NCBI RefSeq assembly: GCF_947179165.1
Contig: NC_077237.1
Location: 66,075,523 to 66,139,522, forward strand
DNA from: Solanum dulcamara
Taxonomy: Eukaryota; Streptophyta; Magnoliopsida; Solanales; Solanaceae
Direction of reading: 5' to 3'
DNA: 64,000 nucleotides
Numbering within the stretch: the stretch's first letter is position 1; each line of letters starts with the position of its first letter. The translations under genes and the position numbers were made by a program. Of the stretch, positions 11,527-24,120 are shown one piece after another. The notes under the pieces were generated by a model that did no database searches, was not told the origin of the DNA, and saw only the letters and a list, made by a program, of their open reading frames with translations.

Positions 11527-13695
11527 CTAGGTTCATACGTCTCACGTGTATAAGCCAACTCTAAGTAGAGTCTCGAGGATCGATATAAAGACATTTGTAC
11601 TTATCTTCACGAGGCTAAGAAGACTATTAGAAAATATCTTCACTTATTAATTCTCTATCGTGTGTCCTTGATCTGATCTAATTCTTGTCGTTTCACTTTG
11701 TCCTCTCTCCTATAGTGATAAATCATGCTTGGTCTTATATGTGAGTAATTGAGGTAAAGTCGCTTAGTGTTATTTTTGGATCTGGCATTGAGAAAGAAAT
11801 GATATAATTATAGAAAGGATATGTGGCCAGATTTGGAATGCTCTGTGACTCGGAAGGGATGAGTAAGGTTGTGGTTCAATGATACATTTTGAGGTTATGG
11901 CATTCAAAAATAAATAATTATTAAGAAACTAGAAGGACATCTCATCCTGTCTAGTTAGTTATTCAGCAAAATTAGCATTGGTGTGGCCTATTTGACATCT
12001 GAAGTGGTTTGACAATGAAGAATGGTATAATTAGGGCAATGAATATGTGATAAGCACTGTGACTTTGGAGAATACAGAATGTGGAATTCATCATAAAATG
12101 ATAGGTTGCATGGTGTATGATGATGATAATGTTACGTCAATCGAGACAAAATTTCTACAGTGATTTTATAGAGTGGGTATATATTAGGAAAGGTTATGAC
12201 ACATCTACCACCGAGGTACTTGTGTATACTTAGGTGAGGTTATGGACTATGTTTCTTTTGCCATCGACCTGAATTATGAAATGGTGCATATCGCTTTCGA
12301 CCGGAGTTTGAAATGCTTTGGTAATGTTTTGTAGCTATTTAATAGGTATAAATATGTGGGCTATTTGAGTACAGCCTGCTCAATAGATACGATATGATAT
12401 AATGGTTCATCTAGCAGATATTCGCAGTGTGGTACTAGTGATTCATGGGAACAGAAACATCTACGGAGTTATCAATTATTGCACCTACTCGAGTGGCGAG
12501 GTTTCACTGTTTTATTTTTTTTTGAGAAATCAAGCAGTTGTTACTATAAAAGCTTAGATTAAGCATTAATTATAAGGGAAGTTATAGTGGTGGATCGAGT
12601 GAATTGATCCTGTTCTATCTCTTCGACAAGGTATGACATTTGAGTTAATATTGTTAAATTGGGGACGGGTGACTTCATGATAAGCCAAAAGGAATAGACT
12701 GATATTAAAATGACAAGTTTATGGGTAAAGAAAGTCCCAATGAGTATACCTGTGTAAAGGCAAGTAAGTATACCAAGGAGAAAGTACGTATGAGAATTGG
12801 TTAATTTATGGGATTCGAATGTACTATGAGTTTGAGGTATCACTTCGATGATAGTATTAACTTCGTGATGATGGAAAGGGTTGTTAAACATAGTAATAGA
12901 GTTCGGGATGCACTATGATTAGGGTGAAACTATATGGTAATAGCTTTCGATTAACAGGGTTTAGTAAGATTATAAAACCTGTGAGTATCGAAGGTTGTGA
13001 TTTCCGCTACATGATGTGTTATGTAATTATATAAAGGGTGGTACGATGTATTAGAGATTACTCAAGTAGAATTGAGAAAAGTTTCAACTTGTAATGGAAT
13101 TCGGGGATGTAGTTTGACCTTTGGAATGAGGCGAGCACAAGAAAGCTTACTCTGATCACAAAGTTCAAGGATTTAACTTCGAGGATATTGGAGAGTTGGG
13201 TTCAGAAACACATGGCCTCGTCTGCCTTGTTCTAGTTATGGATATAGAAACCAGTGTTCATCAGTCGCGTTAAGTATGCTTCGAGAGTGGAGTCCACAGA
13301 CACTCAACTCTAGTGTTGTGGCAAGTTTTATAGCAATATCGAGTTTAACGACTGGCATAATTTTGGGCTCCTAATGTGGGAGATGGCAAGATCGATGTAT
13401 AAGTGCTTAATGATAGATTAAGTTGTGTGATTGCATAAAATCTTCAAGGTATGGACTAATGTCGATTGATAAGGGGAGTGGTTTTCATGGTTTGGATCAA
13501 ATTCAAGTTTTACATCATAATGTCTACCTTCGTGGTAGTTATTTTTGTTAAGTATGACTTGGCAAGGTGAGGAATGATTGACTGTGTTGATTGTTGAGCA
13601 GTTGGAAGAACTTGTGCATGATTCGAGTTATGGAGTTATTACTTTTGGTTGTAAAAGAGTTCGATAAATTCTTCATTTAAGAAGTTTGATTTAAG
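11527..13695 (+). other. LARD1 interior, left part, non-coding
   Basis: No gag, protease, integrase, RT or RNase H motif is visible on either strand. The longest open frame (12559-12891, minus) resembles nothing I know and its codons look random. The sequence lies between the primer site and the inserted solo LTR. Confidence 0.7.
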
Positions 13696-13700
13696 TTAAT

Positions 13701-15555
13701 ATCACGACACGACCTAGGGCCTACTCATAACATGGAGATCGAAACTCCAAAGGTCTCTAATCAAGCCTCTTATACATATCATAAGCATACATAAGGTAAA
13801 GTAAAAGCGAAAACATCATAAGAGAGTCTAAACCATGAATAGAAATTGGAGAATGTCACGTGACAATATAGACTCAAAATATTTTTCAAACTAATGCCTC
13901 TACTCATGAGTATGGGCGGGGTCTAAGACATGTCTCTAACTCACCCTCAATATAAAACATAACAAAAGTCTTTGAAAATAACAACCAACTCGATGATTAG
14001 TCCACGATAAATGAGGACTCACCACAAATACCGTCAGATAGAAAAGCTTAATGAGCCACGTGGATGAATATGATCTTCCATCTCAACCTCTACATTATGA
14101 GACAATATAGGCAAAGAGTATGCATTAGTACGTTGGAATGTAGTAAATATGAGGGCATGACATGCAACGTAAATCATGGGATGCAATGGTCAAGTAAAAC
14201 ACATGATAAGATGAGATAAGTAAAGTCATGAGAAAATCATATTGACCAAAGAATTTTTAGAAGCATACTTTAAATCATGCCATACATAAGAGATCAAACA
14301 TATGTGGAATAGGAACCATAACCGACAATAATACCATGCAAGTTATAACATGGAATCCTGTTATCTCCCCATACAACAAAGAAAAAGGGGAATTTACTTG
14401 TCAAGGTAGACTCTACCCTGCTAGGCAGGTCATACATATATTATATGTGGATCTAATATCTAATCCATGAAGGCAACCTAGGCTGCTACTAAGGCTTTTG
14501 TTAGGGCCCCCACTCAAGTCCACTCAGTGCTAAGTCAAATCCCATGGAATACATGCATAGCATAGAATCATAATTTCATCTATCATAGTCAAGATCATAG
14601 ATTTGAAATCATAGAGTTGCTCATTTTCATTACATACTTGTAATATGAGAATTTTCCTTTTATCATTACAATTATATTTGCATAATTCATATAGTTAGGT
14701 CCTAGGTCACCTCATAGGGCTCTAAGTCACCTTACTTCATAACTTGCATGAAATTCATACCTTGAACTTAGAGTAAAACTCAATTGCATAACCAATTGAC
14801 TTGAAAATCATATAATTGATTTGAAAACATGCATGATCATATACTTTCTTTCAGCCCATACATAACTCATAAAGATAATATCATTGGAAAGTATAATTCA
14901 AAATACACATAACTAATATCATGAACCCTAGAGATAAAAATAGGAGAATTCATGGAAAAACTCTTCAATTCAATGCAATAACCATCAATTTATATCAAAA
15001 TAGACTCATAATCATAATTTGAATCATAATTCATGCAATTGGAATACATATCATAAAACCCATAAAATACCATACTTTAATTTGATAGAAAACTTGAGAA
15101 ATTGATTGGGCTTCATAGATGAAAGAATCCATGAATTAATACTCACATATATTAAGTGAGAAAACCAAATAATTTGAAAGAACTTGAGATTTTTTATGGA
15201 TAGCTTGAGTGAATTTACTTATAGTCTTCAATAGAGTCCTTGAGAGTCTTTTGTAAAGAGAGAAATATTTGACTAGGTGAATTATAGAAGAACGAATAGA
15301 ATTAGAGGTTTAGGTTAATTTATAGAGCTGAATTAGGTCCTAAAAACGTCTAGGTTCATTAACTAACAATTAAACAAAAAGTCTAAAGTGCCCTTACTAA
15401 AAACTAAATTCGGCCAAAAACCCATCGCCAGGTCCGTGATGTGGACGTGGCGCGGACTTTACTGTTTTGTGCAGTTTCTTTGAAAAATCTATCTTTCGAT
15501 ATATTGGTCATAAAAATCCACCGAGAGCATTTTCCTGTGGGTTTTGACCCCCTTA
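13701..15555 (-). mobile_element. Solo LTR (minus), Tekay/Del-like, inserted in LARD1
   Basis: Flanked by TTAAT on both sides (13696-13700 and 15556-15560; the match extends to TTAATAT). Read on the minus strand it ends with a 'gccctaggtcgtgtcgtga' type terminus and has the 'gggtgagttagagacatgtc' and 'cccgcc' blocks seen in the other chromovirus LTRs. A likely TATA box, 'ctctataaatta', lies near 15325-15336. No internal region is attached, so it is the product of LTR-LTR recombination. Its terminal TG/CA dinucleotides have decayed. Confidence 0.75.
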
Positions 15556-15560
15556 TTAAT

Positions 15561-17609
15561 ATTCTGATCTAGAATTTGTCAAAAAGATTAAGGATAATGC
15601 ATTACATGAGCGACGTATTCCCAAGGCATTTTTAAGGCACTTGTGAGCATTTTGAGGAATGTTTCAGGTAAGAGGTAATACATTGTGGATGTTTGGCCAA
15701 GAAATAATGATGATAAATGAGTTAAGGAAAGAAACACAAGTCTGGTGCATCAAGGAGTTCAAGCATTTGGTATTGGGTTATGAGTATAAGTTAAGAATTT
15801 GAATGTTCTAGCCATATTGCGTGATGGATACAAGCTAATAAATGTGAAAAAAATAAGACCTCGAGTGTAGATTCCTAAGTTCAAAGTTGAAGGTTATATG
15901 GGTTTTTGCCTTTGAGTTCAGATATGATAATGCAAGGTGGGCTGGTTGAGCATGGATGTATGATGGGTCATCAACGACTTTCTGAAGGTTTGGTTTGGTT
16001 TTGAATTAGGTGACAGACTGTAAGGTATTGAAGATTTTGTGTTTGATATGGGGTTGGATTGCTCAAATTATGGTATGCGACTTATGAATACACTACTTGA
16101 CGAGATATGGTTCTATATGGTTATTAAGGCTTTAGAGTGAGATTAATACCGCTCTATTGATGGGGATACACAAACCACTGTGATGCATTCCATAGTTCAT
16201 ATGTTCTTAGTGTACAGATTTATCAGGGTGATCAAGGGTCCCTCTAGGTTTTGGCATAAAGTACATGATGATTTGAATAATAGTTGGGACTTGGTAAATG
16301 GAAGATTTCTTGGAGTTGATAGTGAACATGACTCAATAGTTTTATTCTCGATGGAAAAGTACTATGAGCTTTAGAATTTGGATTATCAATTTTTAGTGGG
16401 ACCCATACCTATCATGAGATGCTTAAATGGAAGGAGAGAGGTCAATAGTTCAAATTTTCAAAGACCACAATATGTTGCTAAGAGTATGGGCTTCAATGGA
16501 GGACTATAAATATATGATGGAGTTGATAAATCAAGTATTCCTACGATGGTTATGGGACCATACTGGTTGATAGTGAAGTCAGACAGATGAAATTGTGTGG
16601 TATGGACACTATGGAAGGAATATCTGGTGTCATTTGACTTCGGTTCTGTACATTTTTATGTTACCACCTACTATGTTTTAGACATGGTTTTGGAGTATGA
16701 TTCTTTGTCTATGCCCATACGTGTTATCACTTCCGTGGGTGGATCCCTAGTGGTGGATCGAAGGTACTGATCTGTGCCCCTTTTAGTAGGAAACTGCTTG
16801 CACAGGTGTGGTCAGTTAAGATAAGATGGATTTGGTTTTTCTTTGGGGCGGTTGAAGGTTTTCAAAAATTCTACAAGTGTCACCTTTCTTGTGAGAACTT
16901 ATGGAAGGGCTACCACATATAGTTGCGATGACTGGAAATCTTGTGGTATACCTCGTCGTCGAGTTTATGTTCTGGCTATGTAAAAATTGAATATGAAGGG
17001 TCATTGGGCTAGTGATACCACACTGAGGGATTGGTTATAATCATAGCTACTGATCTGACAATTTTGATAGTGTTGTTTGACGTTGTCTCTGTGTGTGGGT
17101 ATCTCTTACTGGATAGTTGCTTGACCATTTCATTCTTTGGGTCAGATATATTCAATTCCCTCGTGATGAGTATCCGATGTTTATGAATCAGATTTATATG
17201 ACTTAAGCTTGTAGGAAGATTTGGCTGTGAAAGTAGAACTTTGCTAGAGTTTGAGATTGTTCGTGTATTATGAGTGGTTGGTGGTTGATTCAGGCTCACC
17301 TCTGATTTAAGTGAGTATTGGTTCAGAATTCTCCCGTGGTTATGTGATGAAAGGTTTTCCTGATAGTTATGCTATGGTTTAGTGTATTTTGGTTCAAATT
17401 TGGTCTATGAAGTAGTATGTGACTTGGAAGTTACCCATGACTTGTAGATCCACAAAAGTTTGATTTGAAAGTTTAATTTGGTAGTGGTTTCAGATGATAT
17501 GGTTTAAGGAGTGGTTCGCTTGGGTAAGACAAATACCGAACTTGGAGTTTATGCCTAGGACTCTTGGTAGTGTCGAGTATCCTTCCTTCTGTTACTTTAT
17601 GTTCGAGGA
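15561..17609 (+). other. LARD1 interior, right part, non-coding
   Basis: It continues the interior after the solo LTR. Small frames at 16180-16374 (+) and 17009-17299 (-) show no domain I recognise. No retroelement protein motif is visible. The end leads into the plus-strand primer region. Confidence 0.65.
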
Positions 17610-17635
17610 CGAATATGATTTTTAGTGGTGGATGT
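17610..17635 (+). other. LARD1 pre-LTR conserved segment and polypurine-like tract
   Basis: 'gaggacgaatatg' followed by 'tagtggtggatg' directly abuts the 3' LTR. The 'gaggacgaatg' string also precedes the polypurine tract of Gyp1 (27269-27280) and, inverted, of Gyp2 (about 43025-43037). This ties LARD1 to the Tekay/Del lineage. Confidence 0.6.
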
Positions 17636-19440
17636 TGTAATGACCGTGAAGATCATTTTTGACACTTTCAATAAAATTACTATTTTAAACCTCTCATTAG
17701 TTGCCTCAGGTCATTTTAGATTGGATTTGATAGTTGGTTTTTGGAAATCTTGCAAAAATTGAGATTTTACTAAAGAAATCAATTTTAAAGGTTTAAGTTG
17801 TCAACTTTTCAGTTTTGAAGTTATTTGGAGTTTTGAGTCTCGGAATGGAATTCTATTGATTCCATCAGTTCTGAAATATGAAAATTGGTCTAAAAGAGCT
17901 GTCGGAATCATATTTGGAGTTGAAACATGGATTTTAGGAACGAACTTAGAAATTGAGTTAAAATTTTATCCAAGTTTGACTTTGGTCAACATTTGGGGTT
18001 CGAATGCTCGTATTAGATTTCTGATTATTCCATTGGTTTCGGGAGGTGATTCTAATGCTAGAAATTGCTTTGTTGTAATTTCTAGAGGTCCTGAGGTTAC
18101 TTGGGGTATTTCAAGTGTCGAAACTAGTTTAGTTGCAATTTATCAGATTTTAGGTCAAGAAGACCTCGAATTCAAATTCTAATGGTTTCATTGTATCTGA
18201 AACATCGAATTTAGTAGGGTTGCATATATGATTTATGTACATGAAGTTCCAAACGAATTCCGAAGGTCAAAACCAAGATTTTAGTAAGAGTAGAATTATG
18301 ATATCTGAGGCTTGGTGCAAGTTTCTTCGCGTTCGCTGAAGCTTGTCCACGATCGCGGAAGTCTGCTGATTTGGACTTTGTGTTCGCGGAAGCTTTACCG
18401 CATTCGCGAAGGGCTTTGACCCTTGACCTCTGCGTTCACGGATAGATAGAACTTTGCCCTTTTTGTTTGCAGAGTAAGCTTTCCGCGATCACGAAGGTAT
18501 ATTTTGGTATGAACAATGTTTATTTCCCTAAATCTAGTTTAAACCTCATTTCACAATTGTTGAACCTTGGGAAGCTCGGGAAGGATGATTCTTGAGGGAT
18601 TTTCGAGGGATATTGGTTGGATAAGTTCCTTTACCATGATTTCATCATTATCCATTAATTATTTACTGATTTTGGCTTGAATTTGGGGATTTCAACTGAG
18701 AAAACTTATGGTTTTTCAAGAACATGGGGTTTTTAATGTTTTGACAATTTTAAGCTCATTTCAAGTCCAAGTGCAATTTCATTGTCACTACTAGATTCCA
18801 AATACTTCAAAGATAGTTTTCACGTAAAAAAAATTGGATTTACAATTCATTTCAAATCAGATTTTTTGTGTATTTCGGATCAGTTTTAGTCCAATTTTCA
18901 AAAATATCAATTTGGGTATCGTTAGACTCGTATTCTTATTGGGATTGCATATTTTAATAGATTATCGTGATGCGGGATGTTGGCGCTAGGGTAATGCTCA
19001 AATTTTAGAGTAGTTCGAGATTGAAATCGAGGCAAGTGGAATTCTAAACTTTCGTAAGCTTTATAGAATATGTATTCTTGTTATGTGCTATGTGAATTGA
19101 TTGAAATTAGTAACGAGTTGATAATGAATCATGCCAAATGCTTAGAATTGATTATTCGAAGTTATAAAAGAGAAATTAATCTAATGAATCGGCCTATTTG
19201 AATTGAGTTAGCTTTGTTGTCTCGTTGTGAAGCTTTGTGTTATTAGAGATATTGATTGCATATGATATTGGACTTCATTCCCTTCTCATAGATTGCATGA
19301 TTATTCTTATTTGCATTTGGATTGAAATATGTATTGTGATCCCCTCTTTTTTATGAAATTCCCCAAGGGAAAAGGGCTCCGACTAAATAAATATGAAAAA
19401 GAGTAATAAGGAGGATTCGAGAGACGTGCCACAAGCGTCG

Positions 19441-19660
19441 TGGTTATTACTATTATTGCATTGAGGGATGTGCCATGCATCATGGTTGTTACTATTATTG
19501 TATTGAGGGATATACCATGCTCTGTGGTTATTACTATTATTGCATCGAGGAACGTGCCACGCACTGTGGTTGTTACTATTATTGAATCGAGGGATATTTC
19601 ACGCGTTGTGGTTGTTATATTTTGCAAATGTGGGACGTGCCATGCGCCATGGTTGTTATT
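19441..19660 (+). repeat. 42-bp tandem repeat in LARD1 3' LTR
   Basis: Units start at 19441, 19483, 19525, 19567 and 19609, exactly 42 bp apart, with about five copies. It corresponds to the array at 10557-10820. Open frames across it encode a diverged 14-residue repeat and are not genes. Confidence 0.88.
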
Positions 19661-19952
19661 TTATCATCATATTGGGCATTCATCGCATTACATTATTTTT
19701 GCATTCACTTGATTATTTGAGTACTTTCCCTTATTATGCAAAGTATTGAGAATGAAATATGTGTGATATTGATACTATATGTTGAGTTGTGGAGGTATAC
19801 TTGACTTACTTGCTACATGATCTATATCAACTTATAGACTGTTAGGTTGGGTTGTTATGCTTGCAAGTTGTAGTTATGGGAGGTTCGGATGGGGTGTCAG
19901 GAGTACTCGTTCCATTTAGCTTTAGATGTGTTTACTATTTTACATGCTTGGT

Positions 19953-19957
19953 ACCGT
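19953..19957. repeat. Target-site duplication of Gyp1, left (ACCGT)
   Basis: ACCGT occurs just before Gyp1 and exactly again at 29605-29609 after it. The uninterrupted LARD1 5' LTR contains this region once. Confidence 0.92.
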
Positions 19958-22268
19958 TGTAAGATCCTGCATGGTTTAAAGGTTGAAATATGTCATACTA
20001 GGATAAAGTAGGGGAAAATGGCTTTGGGGGAACCCTTTGCGTCTCAAAATCAATGACATATAATTGTACATATGAGTGAGGATAAATTGCTAAATGTTTG
20101 AATTGTACTAGTTGTGTTTTAGGGTCATAAGGGATCCCTAACACTAAGCCAAGTCCAAAGGATTTCCAACGGCTAAGTTTTTATATGAGTCCAGAATAGA
20201 GTCAACTTCAAATGCTCATATTTCATATTATATAAGAAATATGGAGTTCCATGACGTATCATTTTAAAGGTATTTGAGTCCTCTTTCCAACGCCACCGAT
20301 TTGCCTCATTTTGAGTTCGGAGTTAAAAGTTATTATCATTTTACTATAGACTATCACTGCACGAATTTTAGGCCTGGGGCTACAGTGGCACTCGGCGCCA
20401 CTATAGCACCCGAAACTAGCCTCAGTAGTTTGGCCCTTGGCGCGGCGCGCCACTATAGCGCCAACAGGGTTTTTAGCTTGTTTTCCAGATTTTGAGGGGC
20501 ATTTTAGTCTTTTCTTGTGTTTAACCCAAAGTGAGGTTGTTTTGAAGGTATATTTCACCTATCTAAATATCTTATACCTTGTAACTCTCTCATTTTCTCA
20601 CAATTAAACTAAAACACTAAATCCTCTCCTCTTAAAGTTCTCCCAAGGGTTTTAAGAAGAAAATCTAGGGTTGCATTCAAGATTCTTCAAGTCTCCATTA
20701 CTCTCAAGCTTGAATTTGGAAATTGTTCTCCAAGGTATGTGGGTTTTCAACCATGGGTTCTTCCACCCATGGAGCCCAAATATTTTCTCAACTTGATATT
20801 TCACATTCTAAATGGTGAATCCTTATGGGATTTTACATGATGATTCAAAATGCATATATTATGGTATATTTGAAGCTATTATATTTAAATTGATGTATTG
20901 ACTCTTAATTTCAAGTGATGAGTTTTTATGGATTTTTCATACTACGATTCAAAATGCATAGATATTTTGAATATTTGAAGTTAATTTACCTATATTTACT
21001 TATGTTGATTATTATTTACATGAAATGGATGGTTTATCAAGGCTCTTATATGACTGTTTGAAAGGTAGTTTTAAAGTGCATATGGTGGGTTGTTTTTAAT
21101 ATGTTTGATTTGATGCATTCATATCACTCTCATGCATACAAGTATTCCTTAAATGTATTTGAAGGTCTTTATCAAATGAACACACCTAGTTTCCTACGAT
21201 AAAGTAAATTTGAAATTGAGTTTGACTCCAATGAATGTTATGAAGTAAATGTTTATGAAGGGGAGTCTTTATGAAATGATTGATTGATGAAAGGTCTTTT
21301 TGTCCAAAGTAAGGTTTCAATGTGAAAGGACAATTCTCACATATTTGAATGAAATAAAATGTTTTAATAAGCTATTCCACCGATGATGATTTAATATCTA
21401 AAGTTATACAATACCTATGTTATTATGATACTTAAATGTTATTCCGTGGGATTGACCTAGCACCGAATATTTTATTTAGATGGAGACTCGACCTAAGGGG
21501 TCCTTAACTAAAGTCTCATGTTGCATTAACTATGCGCCAATATAGGAGCCCTTGTTGTCTATTTAGGCTAGTGGATCCACAATAAGCCAATAACATCAAA
21601 GTTAAAGAATGTTAAAGTTGACGGAGTTCTACCCGGTAAGTAGTCTCCCCGTGCCAATATAGGGGGTTATGTTAGATTCCGTGTAATAGCTCTCATGGTT
21701 TTAAATGTTGGTTAAGGTCACTTCCCCACAAAATGAATGTTTTAAGGTTGCTTTTTTTATGTTCAATGCATGCATTTATTATGCATATTGCTTACTCATG
21801 TCTCTCTTATGTTCTTCATTTCATAGCATACTCACATACTTAGTACATTCAAATTACTAACTCATACTTTTGCCTACATGATATCACCATATAGGAACCG
21901 ACGTCGCACCTCGACCTCCTCTACGTAGCTAATTTGAGTTAGTTGAAGATTTTTGTGGTGAGTTACCATGTTTCGGGAACAACATCCTTTTTTTTATTCT
22001 AAGCTTATGTTATGTAGAATAGTAAGACTTTTATTAAGGAATTTCTTGACACTTATTTTGAGGGTGAGCTAGGGACATGTCTTAGCCCCCGCCAAGTCTA
22101 TTAGTAGAGGTATGTTTGGACACAAAATGGAAAATGTTTTTAATTTCTGCTTGTTATTATTTACCATTATCAATGAAATGTTTAATGAATACTAAGAGAC
22201 TTGGGTGAGGTATCTCCGGGTGACTCATTCTCCATGTCACATCTAGGCCGTAGGCTTGGTTCGTGACA
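19958..22268 (+). repeat. Gyp1 5' LTR
   Basis: Starts TGTAAGATCC and ends TCGTGACA. It includes a GC-rich palindromic block (about 20370-20465), a long U5-like region, and the 'ggagactcgacctaagggg' block (about 21480-21500) found in the related LTRs. Confidence 0.93.
20358..20470. repeat. GC-rich palindromic LTR module shared with Gyp2
   Basis: Contains repeated GGCGCCAC/GTGGCGC palindromes and the segment 'ctcagtagtttggcccttgg'. The same module is in the Gyp1 3' LTR (27693-27802) and, inverted, in both Gyp2 LTRs (42296-42625 and 49815-50150), although the rest of those LTRs differs strongly. Confidence 0.65.
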
Positions 22269-22272
22269 AATT

Positions 22273-22284
22273 TGGTATCAAAGC
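22273..22284 (+). other. Primer binding site of Gyp1
   Basis: TGGTATCAAAGC lies four bases after the 5' LTR and matches the initiator tRNA-Met primer complement with one change. Confidence 0.88.
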
Positions 22285-22481
22285 ATGAGGTTTTGAAATG
22301 GTCCTCGGTGTCCAACATTCCACATCAAATAGGGTCTTGTTCATGTTTGTGAAGTGCGCCATAATTATAAATAGGAAACTATGAGACGTTTAAGAAATTT
22401 TTCTCTTCTTTCAAATTGATGTCGTGCCTCAGAGTGTCCTAAGCCTTCCTCTAACTAAAGATCTATTTTTTGTTTCCTTAG

Positions 22482-23640
22482 ATGATGCCTCAAAGGGCAA
22501 GGGTACTACCTCGAAGGGAAAGGGTTGACGATGAGGACCAACCCTTTTCTATTCGGGATATCCCACATCACAAGGAAGGGGTAAACCATGCCGAGTTCCG
22601 AAATGTTATCACATTGTTGGATCAAGTTTTGGCCAACCAAGCGCGTCAATGTGTTCCCCCTCCCCAAGTACAAAATCCGGCCACTAGGATTTGGCAGTTT
22701 CAAAGGATGAATCCGACGGATTTTGATAGTTTTAAACTAGATGAGGACCCTATAGAGTTCATCGAGGAGGTGCATCGGATTGTGGCAATCTTGGATGTTC
22801 CATCAAATGAAAAGGCCGACCTAGTGTCCTATCAACTCAAAGGTATGGCTCGAGTGTAGCACAAGCATTGGGTTATGAAGAGGGGTAAAGAAGTGGGGCC
22901 GATTGAATGGGAAGAGTTGAAGGGTGCTTTCTTAGACCGTTTCTTTCCATTGGAGTTAAGGGAGGCCAAGGTCCAAGAGTTCATCAACCTCCGACAAGAA
23001 AGCATGAGTGTGAGAGAATATGCCCTCAAATTTAAAGATTGTCCAAGTATGCTCCCTCCATGGTCTCCGACTCCCGGGCAAGGATGAGTAAGTTTGTTTC
23101 CGATGTTTCAAGCTTGGTATCCAAAGAATGAAAAACGGCCATGTTGGTCAAGGATATGGACATCTCCCGGTTAATGACTTATGCCAAACAAATCGAAGAA
23201 GAGAAGTTGAGGGAAAGGTCTAGAGGGTTCAAAAAGGTTAGAGTGGATGGTGGAGGGTTCAACCCTCAAAGGTCCGATTATGGTGGCATTAGCAAGGGCC
23301 AAGGTGGTCAATGGTTCATAGGGCAAGGTTCTACAAATGCTCCCACTCCCAAATTCAAGAAAGACAAAGGTCCTAACTTAATGGTCCCAAGAGATAACAT
23401 TGGTACCCAAGATTTTCCCTCATGTGGGAAATGTAGGAAGACCCATAAAGGGGAGTGCTTGGCAGGCTCAAATGCGTGCTTTAAATATGGCAAGTTGGGT
23501 CATCATGCTCGGGATTATAGAAGTGGTGGTGGTGGTGGTAGGCCTCAAGGCCAAGCTGCTCATGGCCAACAAGTTCAAGGAGGTGACCAACGCACCAACC
23601 ATTTCTATGTATTGCAAGGAAGGAAAAATGTTGAGGAAGC
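22482..23640 (+). pseudogene. Gyp1 gag, broken
   Basis: Begins with ATG at 22482 (MMPQRARVLPRRE). The chromovirus GAG core follows: 'NPTDFDSFKLDEDP' (about 22710), 'FFPLELREAKVQEF' (about 22941) and 'MSVREYALKF' (about 23004). A TAG at 22857 replaces a Trp codon, the frame shifts between 23037 and 23087, and a TGA stands near 23129. The CCHC knuckle (about 23478-23518) reads CFKYGKLGHHARDY: the second and fourth Cys are Tyr, so it cannot bind zinc normally. GAG would form the particle that packages element RNA. Confidence 0.85.
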
Positions 23641-24120
23641 ACCAAATATTGTTACCGGTATGGTAAAGGTCTTTAATTTTGATGTATATGCATTTTTGGA
23701 TCCCGGTGCGAACTTGTCATTTGTTACCCCATTCTTAGCGAATAGATTTGATGTGTCACCCAAAATGTTATTAGAGCCTTATTTGGTGTCTACCCCCGTG
23801 GGTGAATCGTTTATTGCTAGAAAGGTCTATAGGGGTTGTCCCGTGTTTATCTTGTATAAAGTTATTCTTTGTGATCTCATTGAGCTTGACATGGTAGATT
23901 TTGATGTCATTCTTGGAATGGATTGGTTACATGTATCTTACGCTTCCATAGATTGTAGAACTCGTCGAGTCAAGTTTTAATTTCCCAATGAGTCCATTAT
24001 TGAATGGGAGGGTCGTGATTCGGTGGTGAAGGGTAAGTTTATTTCTTATATTAAGGCCCAAAAATTGATTTCTAAGGGTTGTATGTACCACATTGTGAGG
24101 GTTAGGGATGTCGACTCTGA
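23641..24120 (+). pseudogene. Gyp1 protease region, broken
   Basis: A retropepsin-like domain in the chromovirus style. The active-site motif is DPGANLSFVTPF, with the Asp codon at 23699-23701, and the flap/second half includes '[12 protein letters not shown]' (about 23901). It is in frame with the end of gag. A TAA at 23978-23980 stands where the related Gyp3 and similar proteins have Gln. The protease would cut the GAG-Pol precursor. Confidence 0.82.

Larger units (their letters stand above)
17636..19957 (+). repeat. LARD1 3' LTR, upstream part
   Basis: Starts TGTAATGACC and follows the 5' LTR, including the CG-rich motif cluster (18320-18505) and the 42-bp tandem repeat. It stops at ACCGT, where Gyp1 enters. 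The 5' LTR continues past this point ('gggtaccgcgttgttttg', about 11105-11122), and the match resumes at 29605. Confidence 0.88.

Noticed and set aside
12559..12891. 110-residue minus-strand frame with hydrophobic stretches in the LARD1 interior
   Set aside because: No homology I recognise, no support from codon pattern, and in an element with no other coding sequence. Chance frame is the simplest view.
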